Source of the DNA: Eutrigla gurnardus
Lineage: Eukaryota > Chordata > Actinopteri > Perciformes > Triglidae
DNA length: 64,000 bases
Assembly (NCBI GenBank): GCA_963514095.1
Contig: OY741268.1
Location: forward strand, 29,841,358-29,905,357
Reading direction: 5' to 3'
Each line of letters starts with the position of its first letter. Position 1 is the stretch's first letter. The notes under the pieces were generated by a model. That model worked only from the letters and a program-made list of their open reading frames with translations. It ran no database searches and was not told the origin of the DNA. Position numbers and translations under genes: made by a program. Below are positions 24,401 to 39,017 of the stretch, piece after piece.

Positions 24401-24985
24401 ATTACTTGTGTATCGAGGTAACGTCTGCACTAATGACCCCCTCGTTAAGTAGCTCATAAATGGCTCCTTGTAATATCTAGTGTGATCGCCCCGCGGTCTG
24501 CCCTCTGCGTACTGAAAAAAAACAAAAAAGGATTCAACACCGCTGAGCAGAAAATTGTTTCAAAGAGTGTTTTCCACCACCTGCTTTGACTGTTCTCTGA
24601 CTTCTCTGGCTTTCAAAGATGCAACACAGCGGTGTTTGGCAGCCCTTACCAAAGGGAAGAGGGGAGGAGGTGATTACCACGGGAAACTGGAACAAGCGTG
24701 GTTGCACTTACAAGTGTTACATCATTTGCAGAGAGATGCGGATGAATCAGTGTTGATAACCCGCAACAAAAGTCCAGTTTGGTTCTCTTTATTTCATGCA
24801 GACAAATCACCCTTCATTAAAGGTAATTTAAGCTAATTAAATCTTTTGTTCTGGGTGTTTTACTGTCTTCCTGCTGCTCTCCTCCCCTGTAGAATCACAA
24901 GAAATAAAATATCCCAGTGCTGTTAATCTGACTAGTTGACTGGTACTTACAGATATGCAGATATTAAATATATACCACAAACGTT
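21495..24985. other. Non-coding sequence with polypyrimidine/polypurine blocks
   Basis: About 21660-22040 is pyrimidine-rich and about 22270-22440 and 22590-22640 are purine-rich on the plus strand, echoing the layout at 12.0-12.7 kb. The 22085-22215 stretch is relatively GC/CpG-rich. No exon or repeat family was recognised. Confidence 0.5.
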
Positions 24986-25513
24986 ATAGACATCATGACG
25001 TCACCCATTGGTTTGTGGACTACAGTTTTAATGCCTAAAGGTTAGAGTCATATATGGACTGTGGATCCCTTACTGGATCTGAATCCCTGTGGATTCTGGT
25101 GTGAAGCTGCTAACAAAGTTAGCTTCTATACTTCAAGGTCAACTTTACAGCTAAGTGTTAAATTCATCTTAGTAGCTAACTAGCATTGGTAGCGTGGTAG
25201 CAACCTGTCAATCAGCAGGTAAGCTCCGCCCCCTAAAGCATCTCCTGCTTTCTGGTCTGGTGGACTCTAAATGGACCATAATGTACTAAATGAACATCAT
25301 GCTGGATTGAAGAAGACTTGAAACTAGAGATTGAGACCATAAACTGTTTACAATGTTTACTGAGATAATACATCAAGAGAGAAGTAGGACCATTTTCTCA
25401 TAGACTTCTATACAACCAGAGAGGAGTCGCCCCCTGGTGGCCAGCAGAGAGAAGTAGGACCATTTTCTCATAGACTTCTATACAACCAGAGAGGAGTCGC
25501 CCCCTGGTGGCCC
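24986..25513 (+). mobile_element. Rep-A copy 1 (plus), two 70-bp units
   Basis: It begins with ATAGACATCATGACGTCACC, then ATTCTGGTGTGAAGCTGCTAA, TTAGCTTCTA and the middle block with CAATCAGCAGG and CGCCCCCTAAAGCATCTCC (GC box on the minus strand), then AAATGAACATCATGCTGG. It ends with two 70-bp units at 25381-25450 and 25451-25513. The second unit is cut off after GGTGGCC. The family is non-coding and present 10 times in the window. The 5' segment between 25010 and 25080 is diverged relative to copies at 37.5 and 57.2 kb. Confidence 0.9.
25426..25512 (-). promoter_or_regulatory. Two CTCF-like motifs (reverse orientation)
   Basis: GTCGCCCCCTGGTGGCCA at 25426 and a slightly diverged copy at 25496. 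The reverse complement fits the CTCF core (CCASYAGRKGGCRS). Motif match only; occupancy is unknown. Confidence 0.5.
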
Positions 25514-29897
<4,384 letters not shown>

Positions 29898-30286
29898 GGC
29901 TTGTTTGTCCCGGGTATAAATGATGTCTGGTCTCCGCAGCAGGTTACAGACGCTGCAGTCGGCTCATTATAACAAAAGAATCCGACCCAGCACCCACAAC
30001 AACACGCTGGCCGACTCTGATCCACGCGGGGAAGGGACGCCTCGAAACAGGAGCTTCACGTGTTCACGTATTATGGGAGATGAAAGACGGACGATGTCTC
30101 TGTCAGATTGGAGGCTGATTTGTTTTGCAGGGATGTGAGTCTGGAATGAGGAGATATCCTGTTGTGGTGTTCATCATCTCTTGGCCTCTTGGCAATCGGA
30201 GAGGATGTACTTCAGCATTTAAAAGGTTTTACCTGCAGCCATCTATAGTCCTCACACCTGTGCAAAGAGTAATTAATGCAATATGC
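29898..30286. other. Non-coding sequence, no gene seen
   Basis: No exon or repeat was recognised. Confidence 0.5.
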
Positions 30287-30334
30287 ATAAGGTCCTGTGT
30301 CCACGTAGCAATAAGGTCCTGTGTCCACGTAGCA
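30287..30334. repeat. Perfect 24-bp tandem duplication
   Basis: The unit starting ATAAGGTCCTGTGTCCACG occurs twice head to tail (30287-30310 and 30311-30334) with no mismatch. It is in frame in a 146-codon open frame (30125-30565) that otherwise has no recognisable feature. Confidence 0.95.
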
Positions 30335-30884
30335 ACTGTTTACTGTTTTTTTAACAATTGTTCCCAAAGAGCAGGGAGTGTCTGCACATCCTGCACCAAA
30401 TATCCTTTTTCTGAGCACTTAAAGTTGAAAATCTCCAAACTTTTGAGAAAAGTGTCTCTTGGAGCTTGTTCTGGCCGTGTCTTCAGACAGAAACTATCAT
30501 CACGAAGACAGAAAAGCCCATTTTGTGGGAGAAGCTCAGCTGGACGGACTGAATGTTGCTGGTAAGTGTTGTACTTGTTCTCTGATTGTCAGAAGCTCAT
30601 CATACAAAGTATGAAGCACCCATCCTCCGGTGCTCATGGTGGGAGAAAAAAACTCAAACAACTAGATAGTCTTCTTGCGAGTCTATCATACAACAGTGGT
30701 TAGAGTGGTGATATATTGTGGAGATATTGTTGTCATAGAAACCGTTTTGATGAAATGCTGGGATGAAGCCTCCCCAGTGCCAGAAAAAAAGCTGCATAAG
30801 GCCTCAACTTCTGTTCTGATCCTGTGCAAAATCTGAAAATCCTGCTGGAACATTGAAACCTTGTTGCTCCATCAAAACAGAAGG

Positions 30885-30886
<2 letters not shown>
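30335..30886. other. Non-coding sequence, no gene seen
   Basis: No supported gene or repeat. Confidence 0.5.

Positions 30887-30921
<35 letters not shown>
30887..30921. repeat. (CA)n microsatellite
   Basis: About 17 uninterrupted CA units. Confidence 0.95.
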
Positions 30922-30922
<1 letters not shown>

Positions 30923-31929
30923 TATCTATAGGTCACATGATACCAACTAAAGCATTTCCATTCAAAGTGACCCCATTGGATAAAGAAGGGCAAGCAAGTG
31001 GACCTAACGATTACATTTCTGAATTTTTTTTTCTCTAGCGTACTTTTTCCTACTAATTACGCCCCAATTATACAAATAATCAGCTTCACAATCTAAATGT
31101 GTGTCACCACTTTTAAAGGGGTCTTGACTGCAGCCCTGCATCAATATACTGCTCCCTACTCGCCGGCCAAGTATCCCATAATTATCCATCTCAACGCCTC
31201 AAAGATACTACGTGGAGGCTGGACCGCTCTCTTCGTTGTTGGCAAATGGGTTTTTTAGGTGCATTTTTTCAAAGACGAGGTCATCCCTCTCTCCCCTACC
31301 CACTCGTCTTAAAGATGCTCACTGAAATGAAGAAAAGGCTACTTCTGGTAATTTACTGTTGCTGGCCATAAAATGATGTCTTGCTGGCTGGCGTGAAAGG
31401 AGGGGGGGGGGGATTCAAATGTTGGGACGGGGAACAGATGCAACGTGGCTGATGCAACGCTCAAATATTGGCCAGGGAGGCTCATATAAATGTTGGGATG
31501 TTGGCTGGCAAGGTTAATATGATTGCTAAAATATTGGCCAGGTTGGCAAATATGAATGGCGCTGAAATATGACCGCAGCTTTGGCTGATGCCACGATTAC
31601 AGGAAACACAAGGCGATGTCTTTGTTTTTTTCTCTCTAAGGTTACTTCTGAGCATTTTATCTTCATTCTAATGACGCAGGCTGACAGATGGACGGACGGT
31701 TGAGGAGACGCTTGATGAGACGGAGACAAGACAGTCAGACAGACAGACATGCAGCGACAAAGTCAGACCTTGAAGCTGTCTCATTTTTTACAGCGTTGCT
31801 TAATTTCTTAAGCGTAAAACACATTTGGTCCCTCTCTTTGTCTGTCGGTAGGTTTTACAAATTAGGCACGTAAAAAAATATTAAAAAGAGCTTGTGACTG
31901 AATTTTGCAACTCCATCAGATCCTCAAAC
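30922..31929. other. Non-coding sequence with an imperfect direct repeat
   Basis: A poly-G run lies near 31400-31411. An imperfect direct repeat, AAATATTGGCCAGG plus about 20 flanking bases, occurs at about 31462 and 31528. No gene was seen. Confidence 0.5.
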
Positions 31930-31981
31930 GTTGTAGCGACCTGTCAATCAGCAGGTAAGCCCCGCCCCCTAAAGCATCTCC

Positions 31982-32674
31982 TGGGCTGCGTTCCAAAAAC
32001 AGTTTGAGTCGCCCTCGCTCACTTGCCCTAAGCACTTGCCCTCGGGGGAATCCCCGCCGCCATCATAAGGGCTGTTCCATTTCTCTGAACAGCTGAAGTG
32101 AACTCCGTGAGATCGACTCTTGAGGGCTGAGTGATCGAGTGAACAACGATGGTCACTTCAGAGCTGTATATCACCCACAATGCATTGCAGTGGTGCACGA
32201 AAAATATGTCCATGCGGTGGCGATAATGAACCTCAAACACCATTGTCTGCTGTCTATTCACCACCAAGGAAGAAGAAGAAAGAAGAAAGTAGAAAATGAA
32301 TTCAATTTAATTAATTTTCTTAAATTGTGCAATTAGACTGTCTGTTGCAGAGTTATGGCAGAGCCCACCGTTTACAAGTGTAAGTATATAAGCCAACGTA
32401 TTGCCATCAAGCGTAGAATACGTCTTTGTCTCAATGAAATGAGTCTCCGCATATTTTGTGTAATTTGGAATAGGCAGTATAGCGCTACTCCAACAACGTG
32501 TGGTTGATCCATGATTGTCTGGGCTGTTGAGGGCAGGTGAGTTCCATTTACCTCTGTCACTCCTCCTCCGCCCACTTTCCCTCCGCCCTCCAAGTGGCCT
32601 CCATGTGACGTCATAGCAAGGGCTGAGGGCAAGTGAGCGAAGGCGACTCAAACTGTTATTGAAACGCTGCTCCA
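31982..32674. mobile_element. About 0.69-kb terminal-inverted-repeat element inserted in Rep-A
   Basis: The left end GGGCTGCGTTCCAAAAACAG plus TTTGAGTCGCC pairs with the reverse complement of the right end (ACAGTTTGAGTCGCC, then TCGCTCACTTGCCCT), giving inverted repeats of roughly 60 bp (about 31982-32042 and 32615-32674). The interior has no transposase ORF, so it is non-autonomous. It includes a perfect CRE-like TGACGTCA at 32606. Superfamily is uncertain: the GGGCTGCGTTCC start is of a type seen in hAT and Harbinger relatives in fish, and a clean target duplication could not be read. Confidence 0.8.
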
Positions 32675-32855
32675 CTTTCTGGTCTGGTGGACTCTAAATG
32701 AACCATAATGTACTAAATGAACATCATGCTGGATTGAAGAAGACTTGAAACTAGAGATTGAGACCATAAACTCATGTTTACAATGTTTACTGAGATAATA
32801 CATCAAGAGAGAAGTAGGACCATTTTCTCATAGACTTCTATACAACCAGAGAGGA

Positions 32856-32943
32856 GGCGCCCCCTGGTGGCCAGCAGAGAGAAGTAGGACCATTTTCTCA
32901 TAGACTTCTATACAACCAGAGAGGAGTCGCCCCCTGGTGGCCA
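32856..32943 (-). promoter_or_regulatory. Two CTCF-like motifs (reverse orientation)
   Basis: GGCGCCCCCTGGTGGCCA at 32856, where the GGCGCC end is even closer to the CTCF consensus, and GTCGCCCCCTGGTGGCCA at 32926. Motif match only. Confidence 0.5.
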
Positions 32944-32985
32944 GCAGAGAGAAGTAGGACCATTTTCTCATAGACTTCAATATAT

Positions 32986-35217
32986 GATCACATAGACAGA
33001 CATAAGACATGTAGACAAACACATTAGCATCCTGTAAAGTAACTGTCCTTGATGAGGTTTCAGCCTGACAGCGACCAAATGTTCAAGATGTGCTGTTCTT
33101 TGACGCAGAGGCAGCGGAGGGAAACCTAAATGTGAATCCAAGCAGAACTATGAAGCTAAGTGGTCCAAATATACACATTAGATCTCCCCCATCACAATCC
33201 TTCTAAATGTCTGTACCTCCCTCCTCCTCTGCTCCCCGTTTCCTCCCTGCCCTCCTCTCTTGTCCTGTCAACACAGATAAACTCAGCCAGCCGCCATCAT
33301 CATCTCTGCATCTCCTGGGTCCATTTACACTCGTCTGAATCTTAATTACGAGCCTCTTTGGTTGGAGGGCGAGTGCTTTTTAACGATACAATATCAAAAA
33401 CATGCCGAGTCGAAGCCGAGGTCATTTTGTTGTCATTTTTGTTGTAAAACACAGATTTGTTGGGCAAATGGGGCAGTTTTAACACACTTTAACATCATCA
33501 CAAAGACCCGGGATGAAATTTGGGTGCATATATTTTACACCACACGACCATTAGAGAGTACCAGCGACACATAATAGTAATAATAATTCATAGGACTTAT
33601 ATAGCACTTTTTTGACACTTTATATCAGATGCTGGACAAATACAAATACAGAATAAAAAAAATCTATATTCAGACACGAGTGGAAAAGACAAGATACAAA
33701 AATACATAAATACAAATACAACATTTAGGGTTTTGAGTTGACATAATCCAGTGTAGCTAATAGAGTGGAGTGTATAATATAATTTTTCTTTGAATATGTA
33801 TAAAAGTCATCAAAACTGAACAAATCTCGGGACAGCAGGCGACCTTCAACACCTTAATATTTGTGTATTTTTACAGTTTCAGTCCGTCTTGACATGGATA
33901 AAAAAAAAAAAGATCATGTCAAGGTGGCCGGTGGTGTGTGTGCGGTCCGTAGAAAGATGGAGAACGTTTTCTGTTTTACGTGATAATGGAATTCTTGTCC
34001 ACCCACCTGAACATTCCCCAGGTCAGGACCTTTTTTTTCACCTCAATAGCTTTCACCATGTTCAAATCAGCAGGTCAGGGAAGTGTAGCGCCGGAGCCAA
34101 ATGTTGCCTCACAGCCCAAGTACATGAGATGAGATTGGGATAAAGGTAAAAAAAAAATATCTTCCACATATACAGACCAAGCTGTGGAAAGTGTGTGGAA
34201 AATGTTAAAATGTTGTCACATGAGGAGGGAGAAACAATGTATAACCATTGCAGGTGACCTTTACCAAGACTCCTAAAGTCTGGACTCGCCCACAAAGAAC
34301 TAATGGAGTCCTTTTAATATCTCTGAGTACAGTTTCAGAAAATCAGCCTACTTTGTTTTGTTGATATGAATGAGATCAGGAGCTTATTTCTCTGTTTCAT
34401 AAAGCTCCATTGTTGTAAAAAAAAAAAAAAGAAAAGAATGAAAAAACACTAATGAGGCACACTGTTGCACTGGGTGACATGTTCCTTCATTACTGTGAAC
34501 ACACACACACATGGTAGTTCATTTTTAATGAACCCGAATACGTCCTGCTGCCAAACATACTCACTAATGCACCAAATGTGGCTAAATACGCAGCAGAAAG
34601 TAGTCCCCAACAAATTCACCATTTCCTCCTTTTTGACTAATGTTTGTTGAAACTGTGAACAGCTGTTCTCGGAAACTCCTGAGCCTTTTTAATTTTGTGT
34701 ATGTATTTGTGGGCTGTTTTTATATATTAATTGTTGCTGAGAAAAACAGACACAAGAAAATGTAAAACATTTAAAAATGATAATTTGTGTTTTTTTTGGG
34801 ACACCTTGGATGGAACTATTTCTAGTCAACAGGCAACCAGTGGAGACTTTAGGAAGTCAAAGCACCCAGCCAGGAAATAGTTTGTGTTACTACAACTTTC
34901 ATAAAAAAAAAACTCTTGACAAGAAAGCAAATAAGCGTATTTCAATAAGCATGAAACTATTCTTTTTAACGGGCCTCCGGTTGTTAAAAGTTGTATTTTC
35001 CTCCTCATTTCCAACCTTTTTTGCAGAACCAAATCCTCAAATATTTTTCTTAAACAATGAGACACTGACCCTTCAAACTGTGTGAAGAAACCTAAAAGAA
35101 AAATACTCATCCATTTGGAAAATGCCCCAAATTACTCTCCAACAATATCAACTGTATTTGCAAACTCACTATGACAAAATCCACTTTTTGTTGGATAATA
35201 TTTTGTTTTCATATCAA
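32986..35217. other. Non-coding sequence; possible RTE-type tail at 33575-33625
   Basis: AATAATAATTCATAGGACTT followed by ATATAGCACTTTTTTGACAC (about 33580-33625) resembles the 3' tails of fish RTE/Rex3-type LINEs, but it is short. The rest is AT-rich with poly-A runs (33900, 34420, 34905). No gene was seen. Confidence 0.4.
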
Positions 35218-35229
35218 GGATTTTTCACA
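35218..35229. repeat. Target-site duplication, left copy
   Basis: GGATTTTTCACA, repeated exactly at 35846-35857 after the SINE tail. Confidence 0.9.
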
Positions 35230-35845
35230 AGGGGCTGCACGGTGGTGTAGTGGGTAGCACTCTCCCCTCACAGCAAGAGGGTTCTGGGTTTGATCCCCGG
35301 GTCGGCCCGGGTTCCTTCTGTGTGGAGTTTGCATGTTCTCCCCGTGTAAGCGTGGGTTCTCTCCGGGTTCTCCGGCTTCCTCCCACAGTCCAAAGACATG
35401 CAGGATGGGGATAGGTTCATTGGTGACTCTAAATGTCCCGTAGGTGTGAATGTGAGTGTGAATGGTTGTCTGTCTCTACATGTCTCCCTGTGATAGACTG
35501 GTTACCTGTCTGTCTCTACATGTCTCCCTGTGATAGACTGGTTACCTGTCTGTCTCTACATGTCTCCCTGTGATAGACTGGTTACCTGTCTGTCTCTACA
35601 TGTCTCCCTGTGATAGACTGGTTACCTGTCTGTCTCTACATGTCTCCCTGTGATAGACTGGTTACCTGTCTGTCTCTACATGTCTCCCTGTGATAGACTG
35701 GTTACCTGTCTGTCTCTACATGTCAGCCCTGTGATAGACTGGTTACCTGTCCAGGTGAACCCTGCCTTCGCCCAATGATAGCTGGGATCGGCTCCAGCCC
35801 CCCCGCGACCCTGAATACAGGATAAGCGGTAGAAAATGGATGGAT
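35230..35845 (+). mobile_element. Full-length tRNA-derived SINE (V-SINE-like) with internal minisatellite
   Basis: It starts with a tRNA-like head, GGTGTAGTGGGTAGCACTC (A box) and GGTTTGATCCCC (B box). A conserved centre follows (TGTGTGGAGTTTGCATGTTC, CTTCCTCCCACAGTCCAAAG). The tail (GGTGAACCCTGCCTTCGCCC, CTGAATACAGGATAAGCGG) ends in GGATGGATGG. Perfect 12-bp flanking duplications mark retrotransposition. The element is longer than the copy at 60.2 kb (616 versus 382 bp), largely because of a 40-bp unit tandemly repeated seven times. It has no coding capacity and would depend on LINE machinery in trans. Confidence 0.92.
35467..35747 (+). repeat. 40-bp minisatellite, 7 copies, inside the SINE
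   Basis: The unit TGTCTGTCTCTACATGTCTC plus CCTGTGATAGACTGGTTACC starts at 35467 and repeats every 40 bp. The first six copies are identical as read. The seventh (35707-35747) is 41 bp and has TGTCAGCC in place of TGTCTCC. The expansion lies in the SINE central region, which is single-copy in the 60.2-kb element. Confidence 0.95.
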
Positions 35846-35857
35846 GGATTTTTCACA

Positions 35858-37209
35858 CAAAAACCCTCCACCCAAGGTCCATTCATTTTATTCATCTCAT
35901 CTCCTAGTAATGACGATAATAAACCATCTCCATGACAACAGAGCACCTGAAAGAGCAAATGAAAGCTTTGGAAACGACAAAATAAGTTGACCTTGTGTTA
36001 TGTTTATTTCTATTCCAAGGTCAACGATGAACATTCAAGAGTTTCTTTTTCTTTTTCCAACATTTTGTCAAGCTAACGGTGCACATCGGATTGAAACACG
36101 GCGTGCTGCAACGCCCCTTCTGTCACCTCGCAGTGCCGAACACGCCGGGGTGACGGAGGAGGGGGTCAACAGACAGGGAGACGGATGGAGACGGAGACAA
36201 TGACAGAGTGGTGGCGTACGAGCCTTCAGCCCCCTCGTGTGATGTGCTCAATGCTAACTGCTTGACTTGGTTCTCTGCCAGAGGCTTATTCAGAACCAAG
36301 GACAGCTCCCCTGGTCTCTAAGCCCTCTCGCTGGGGAGAGACACATTTAGATAAAGTCTCTCTCTCTCTCACTCTCTTTTCAGCGTTCCCATTTACTTTT
36401 TCTAAAAAAGAAAAACTCGTTCCATCTCATCGGGGAGCCCCCACATTTAGCTACGCTCCCTTTCTCCGTCGGTCCCTCTCTCTCTATTCAAACTCTCGGA
36501 GGAATGTCAAATTTATAGTCATCTCGCTCTCTCTCCGTCTCCGAGCTCCATTTCTCCCCTTGGTTCCGTACCAGCGAAGCCACATTTACAGTCGGCACTA
36601 TAGGGGAACACTGTGGCCTTTACCTCCTATTCAATTAAGCTGAAACACACATGAACACACACACACACGTATGGACACACACACTTGCAATTACAGCCTG
36701 GTGTCTGGAGACCGATGGCTCAGAGATATGACCTTAGGGGGATAGGCACATACACAAACACATGCTGAAGAATAGACACTAATAACTGAAGAATGAGTGT
36801 TCTCACACACACACACACAAACACACAACGGCTACAACACCAAGCAATTACCAGACAGTAAATCTCTGTGGTAATTTTGGACCAACTTCAATTTAAGTTT
36901 TTTTTTTCTTCTTTCAGGGTGTTTTTTTTTCTTTCCCTAACGGAGCCTGAAGTATTTAGTTAAACACACACAGACTTCACACTTTCTTCCACTCTGTTTC
37001 CGGGGCGACGCTCATCAAGAGACGTATCGGGCGCAGGCCAATTGTCAGGATGATATTAAAAGAAAAACATCCTCACCGGTGCATCGATGCGTTTGTTTAT
37101 TTTACTCGCTTGACAGAAAAAGGTTAGAAGGTAATACAAGTTGTAAATCACTTTTCAGAGACAAAGCAGACGATGCAAGAATAGAACCGCGTCGTCGTGT
37201 TGTTGACTC
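35858..37209. other. Non-coding sequence, no gene seen
   Basis: Pyrimidine-rich patches and short CA tracts (about 36655, 36805) lie near 36.3-37.0 kb. No exon was recognised. Confidence 0.5.
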
Positions 37210-37617
37210 AACATCTAGTTTCAAGTCTTCTTCAATCCAGCATGATGTTCATTTAGTAAATTATGGTCCATTTAGAGTCCACCAGACCAGGAAGCAGGGG
37301 ATGCTTTAGGGGGCGGGGCTTACCTGCTGATTGACAGGTGGCTACCACGCTACCAATGCTAGTTAGCTACTAAGATGACTTTAACACTTAGCTGTAAAGT
37401 TGACCTTGAATTATAGAAGCTAACTTTTGTTAGCTTCACACCAGAATCCAGGTGGATCCAGATCCAATAAGGGTGCTGATCCACCCCTTGCTCCTCAACA
37501 GTCCAAATATGGTCACTTCGTTACACTGGTTGCAAAAATGTCAAGATGGCAACGGCCCAAAATGCCGAACTCAGGGCTTCAAACGTCACCATGGCTACGC
37601 GCACTATATACAGTCAA
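37210..37617 (-). mobile_element. Rep-A copy 3 (minus), lacks the 70-bp unit
   Basis: On the minus strand this copy has the 5' end GACTGTATATAGTGCGCG, CCATGGTGACGTTTGAAGCC, TTGCCATCTTGACATTTTTG (YY1-like), GTGACCATATTTGGACTGTT, the GC-box block (GGGGGCGGGGCTTACC on the plus strand) and ends at the GACTTGAAACTAGAT box. It is cut just before the CTCF-like 70-bp unit. Confidence 0.9.
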
Positions 37618-38300
37618 TTGGTAAAAAAAAACATACATTTAAAGGAGAAGTATTTTTATTTGGTCATTTTTGTGAAGTTATGGAGCGCTTACATTCAAAT
37701 ATGGGAAGTAATCAAGTATAAAACTCCTCCATATACAATGAATGTGAAATTACCCTGAGAGCACTGAGGGGTTGTTCTGGGTATATGGGTCTACAACAGG
37801 ATAGAGCCGATGTGGGTATAAACCATTAAGCATCTCCCATTCATCGTCTATGGAGCTGCTCCAGACTTCACTTTCTTCTCTTGTTTCTGCTTTTGACGGA
37901 GGGGCTAACATTCACAAATACCGACACATCAGAGTTCTCCACGTGCTGTCGGAGGTGTTGGATTTCTCTGTGTTTCAGCGTTTTGTCTGTTTTACTAACA
38001 TGGGTTTGTTTACGCCTGAAATCAGTAGCATGCGTTTTGAGCCCCGAGCAGAGAGATGAGTCAGAGACCGGACGCAGGCGGAAAGTCTTTCAGCATAAAG
38101 CTCAGCGGGCGCCGCGCTCGAAAACAACACAAGACGACCGCCGCCGGGAGAGAAGCTAACAGGTGGAGGACCGATTATTTCTGCAGCTCTCTCCTCCGGG
38201 GATCAGCTGTGGGATCAGCTCTCTGGACATAACAACAACAGTAGTATATAGTTAGAAAACTTCATTAAAAACATCAAACCTCATCATGACACTCTTTGTT
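37618..38300. repeat. Possible interspersed repeat with CpG-rich core
   Basis: Phrases such as CCCATTCATCGTCTATGGAG are typical of fish dispersed repeats, but no second copy is in this window. Positions 38040-38165 hold a dense CpG cluster (GACCGGACGCAGGCGG, GCGGGCGCCGCGCTCG, GACCGCCGCCGGG). Open frames of 69 and 92 codons cross it without a recognisable domain. Confidence 0.35.
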
Positions 38301-38580
38301 TTTTTTATAGAAACAACAAAGGAGCATAAATCCTGAGGTTTGGTCCTCCAGAAGCAGCAACTCCAGGATGAAGCCGATGAAGCCTGAAATGATTCTTCCT
38401 CTTATTTTTCTGAATATGAAAAGGAGTCACATGGGCATTAAAAATGTACATGAGCTGATAACGCATTTCACTGCAGGATATTCTGCCGAGTGTTATTAGT
38501 AATAATCCTCTTCATTTATCATCTAACCTCGTTTTTTTCTGGTGGGCATTTTGCAGTTTGTTCAATAAGTCGGTAATAGA

Positions 38581-38582
<2 letters not shown>
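38301..38582. other. Non-coding sequence, no gene seen
   Basis: Nothing was recognised. Confidence 0.5.

Positions 38583-38644
<62 letters not shown>
38583..38644. repeat. Compound (CT)n(CA)n microsatellite
   Basis: About 22 CT units run directly into about 9 CA units. Confidence 0.97.
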
Positions 38645-38719
38645 GAAAACTCTGTCTAACACCTCTAACTGAGAGAGACTATATCCAGCATCAATATACG
38701 CATCAGAGAAACACTGACA

Positions 38720-38720
<1 letters not shown>

Positions 38721-38787
<67 letters not shown>

Positions 38788-38791
38788 TGTG
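38721..38791. repeat. (TG)n microsatellite
   Basis: About 32 TG units ending in GAGTGTG. Confidence 0.97.
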
Positions 38792-38878
38792 ACCTTTCCA
38801 CCAACTGCTCTTTCTGTGCGTTCCAGCCATCAGGATGGTATTTTTTTCCTCTGACCACCAACATGTGAAGCAGAAGTG

Positions 38879-38880
<2 letters not shown>

Positions 38881-38938
<58 letters not shown>

Positions 38939-38963
38939 CTCTCTCTCTGTCTCTCTCTCTCTG

Positions 38964-39017
<54 letters not shown>
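38881..39017. repeat. (CT)n microsatellite with CTGT interruptions
   Basis: About 137 bp of CT repeat with scattered GTCT and one AT interruption. The 166-codon RERERE frame on the minus strand is its translation. Confidence 0.97.

Larger units (their letters stand above)
31930..32985 (+). mobile_element. Rep-A copy 2 (plus), split by a later insertion
   Basis: The 5' piece (31930-31982) runs GTAGCGACCTGTCAATCAGC to the GC-box block and stops at CATCTCCTG. The family sequence resumes at about 32675 with CTTTCTGGTCTGGTGGACTC, exactly where the uninterrupted copies continue. The 3' piece holds 70-bp units at 32811-32880 and 32881-32950 plus a partial third unit ending near 32978. The element between the pieces is annotated separately. 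Confidence 0.9.
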
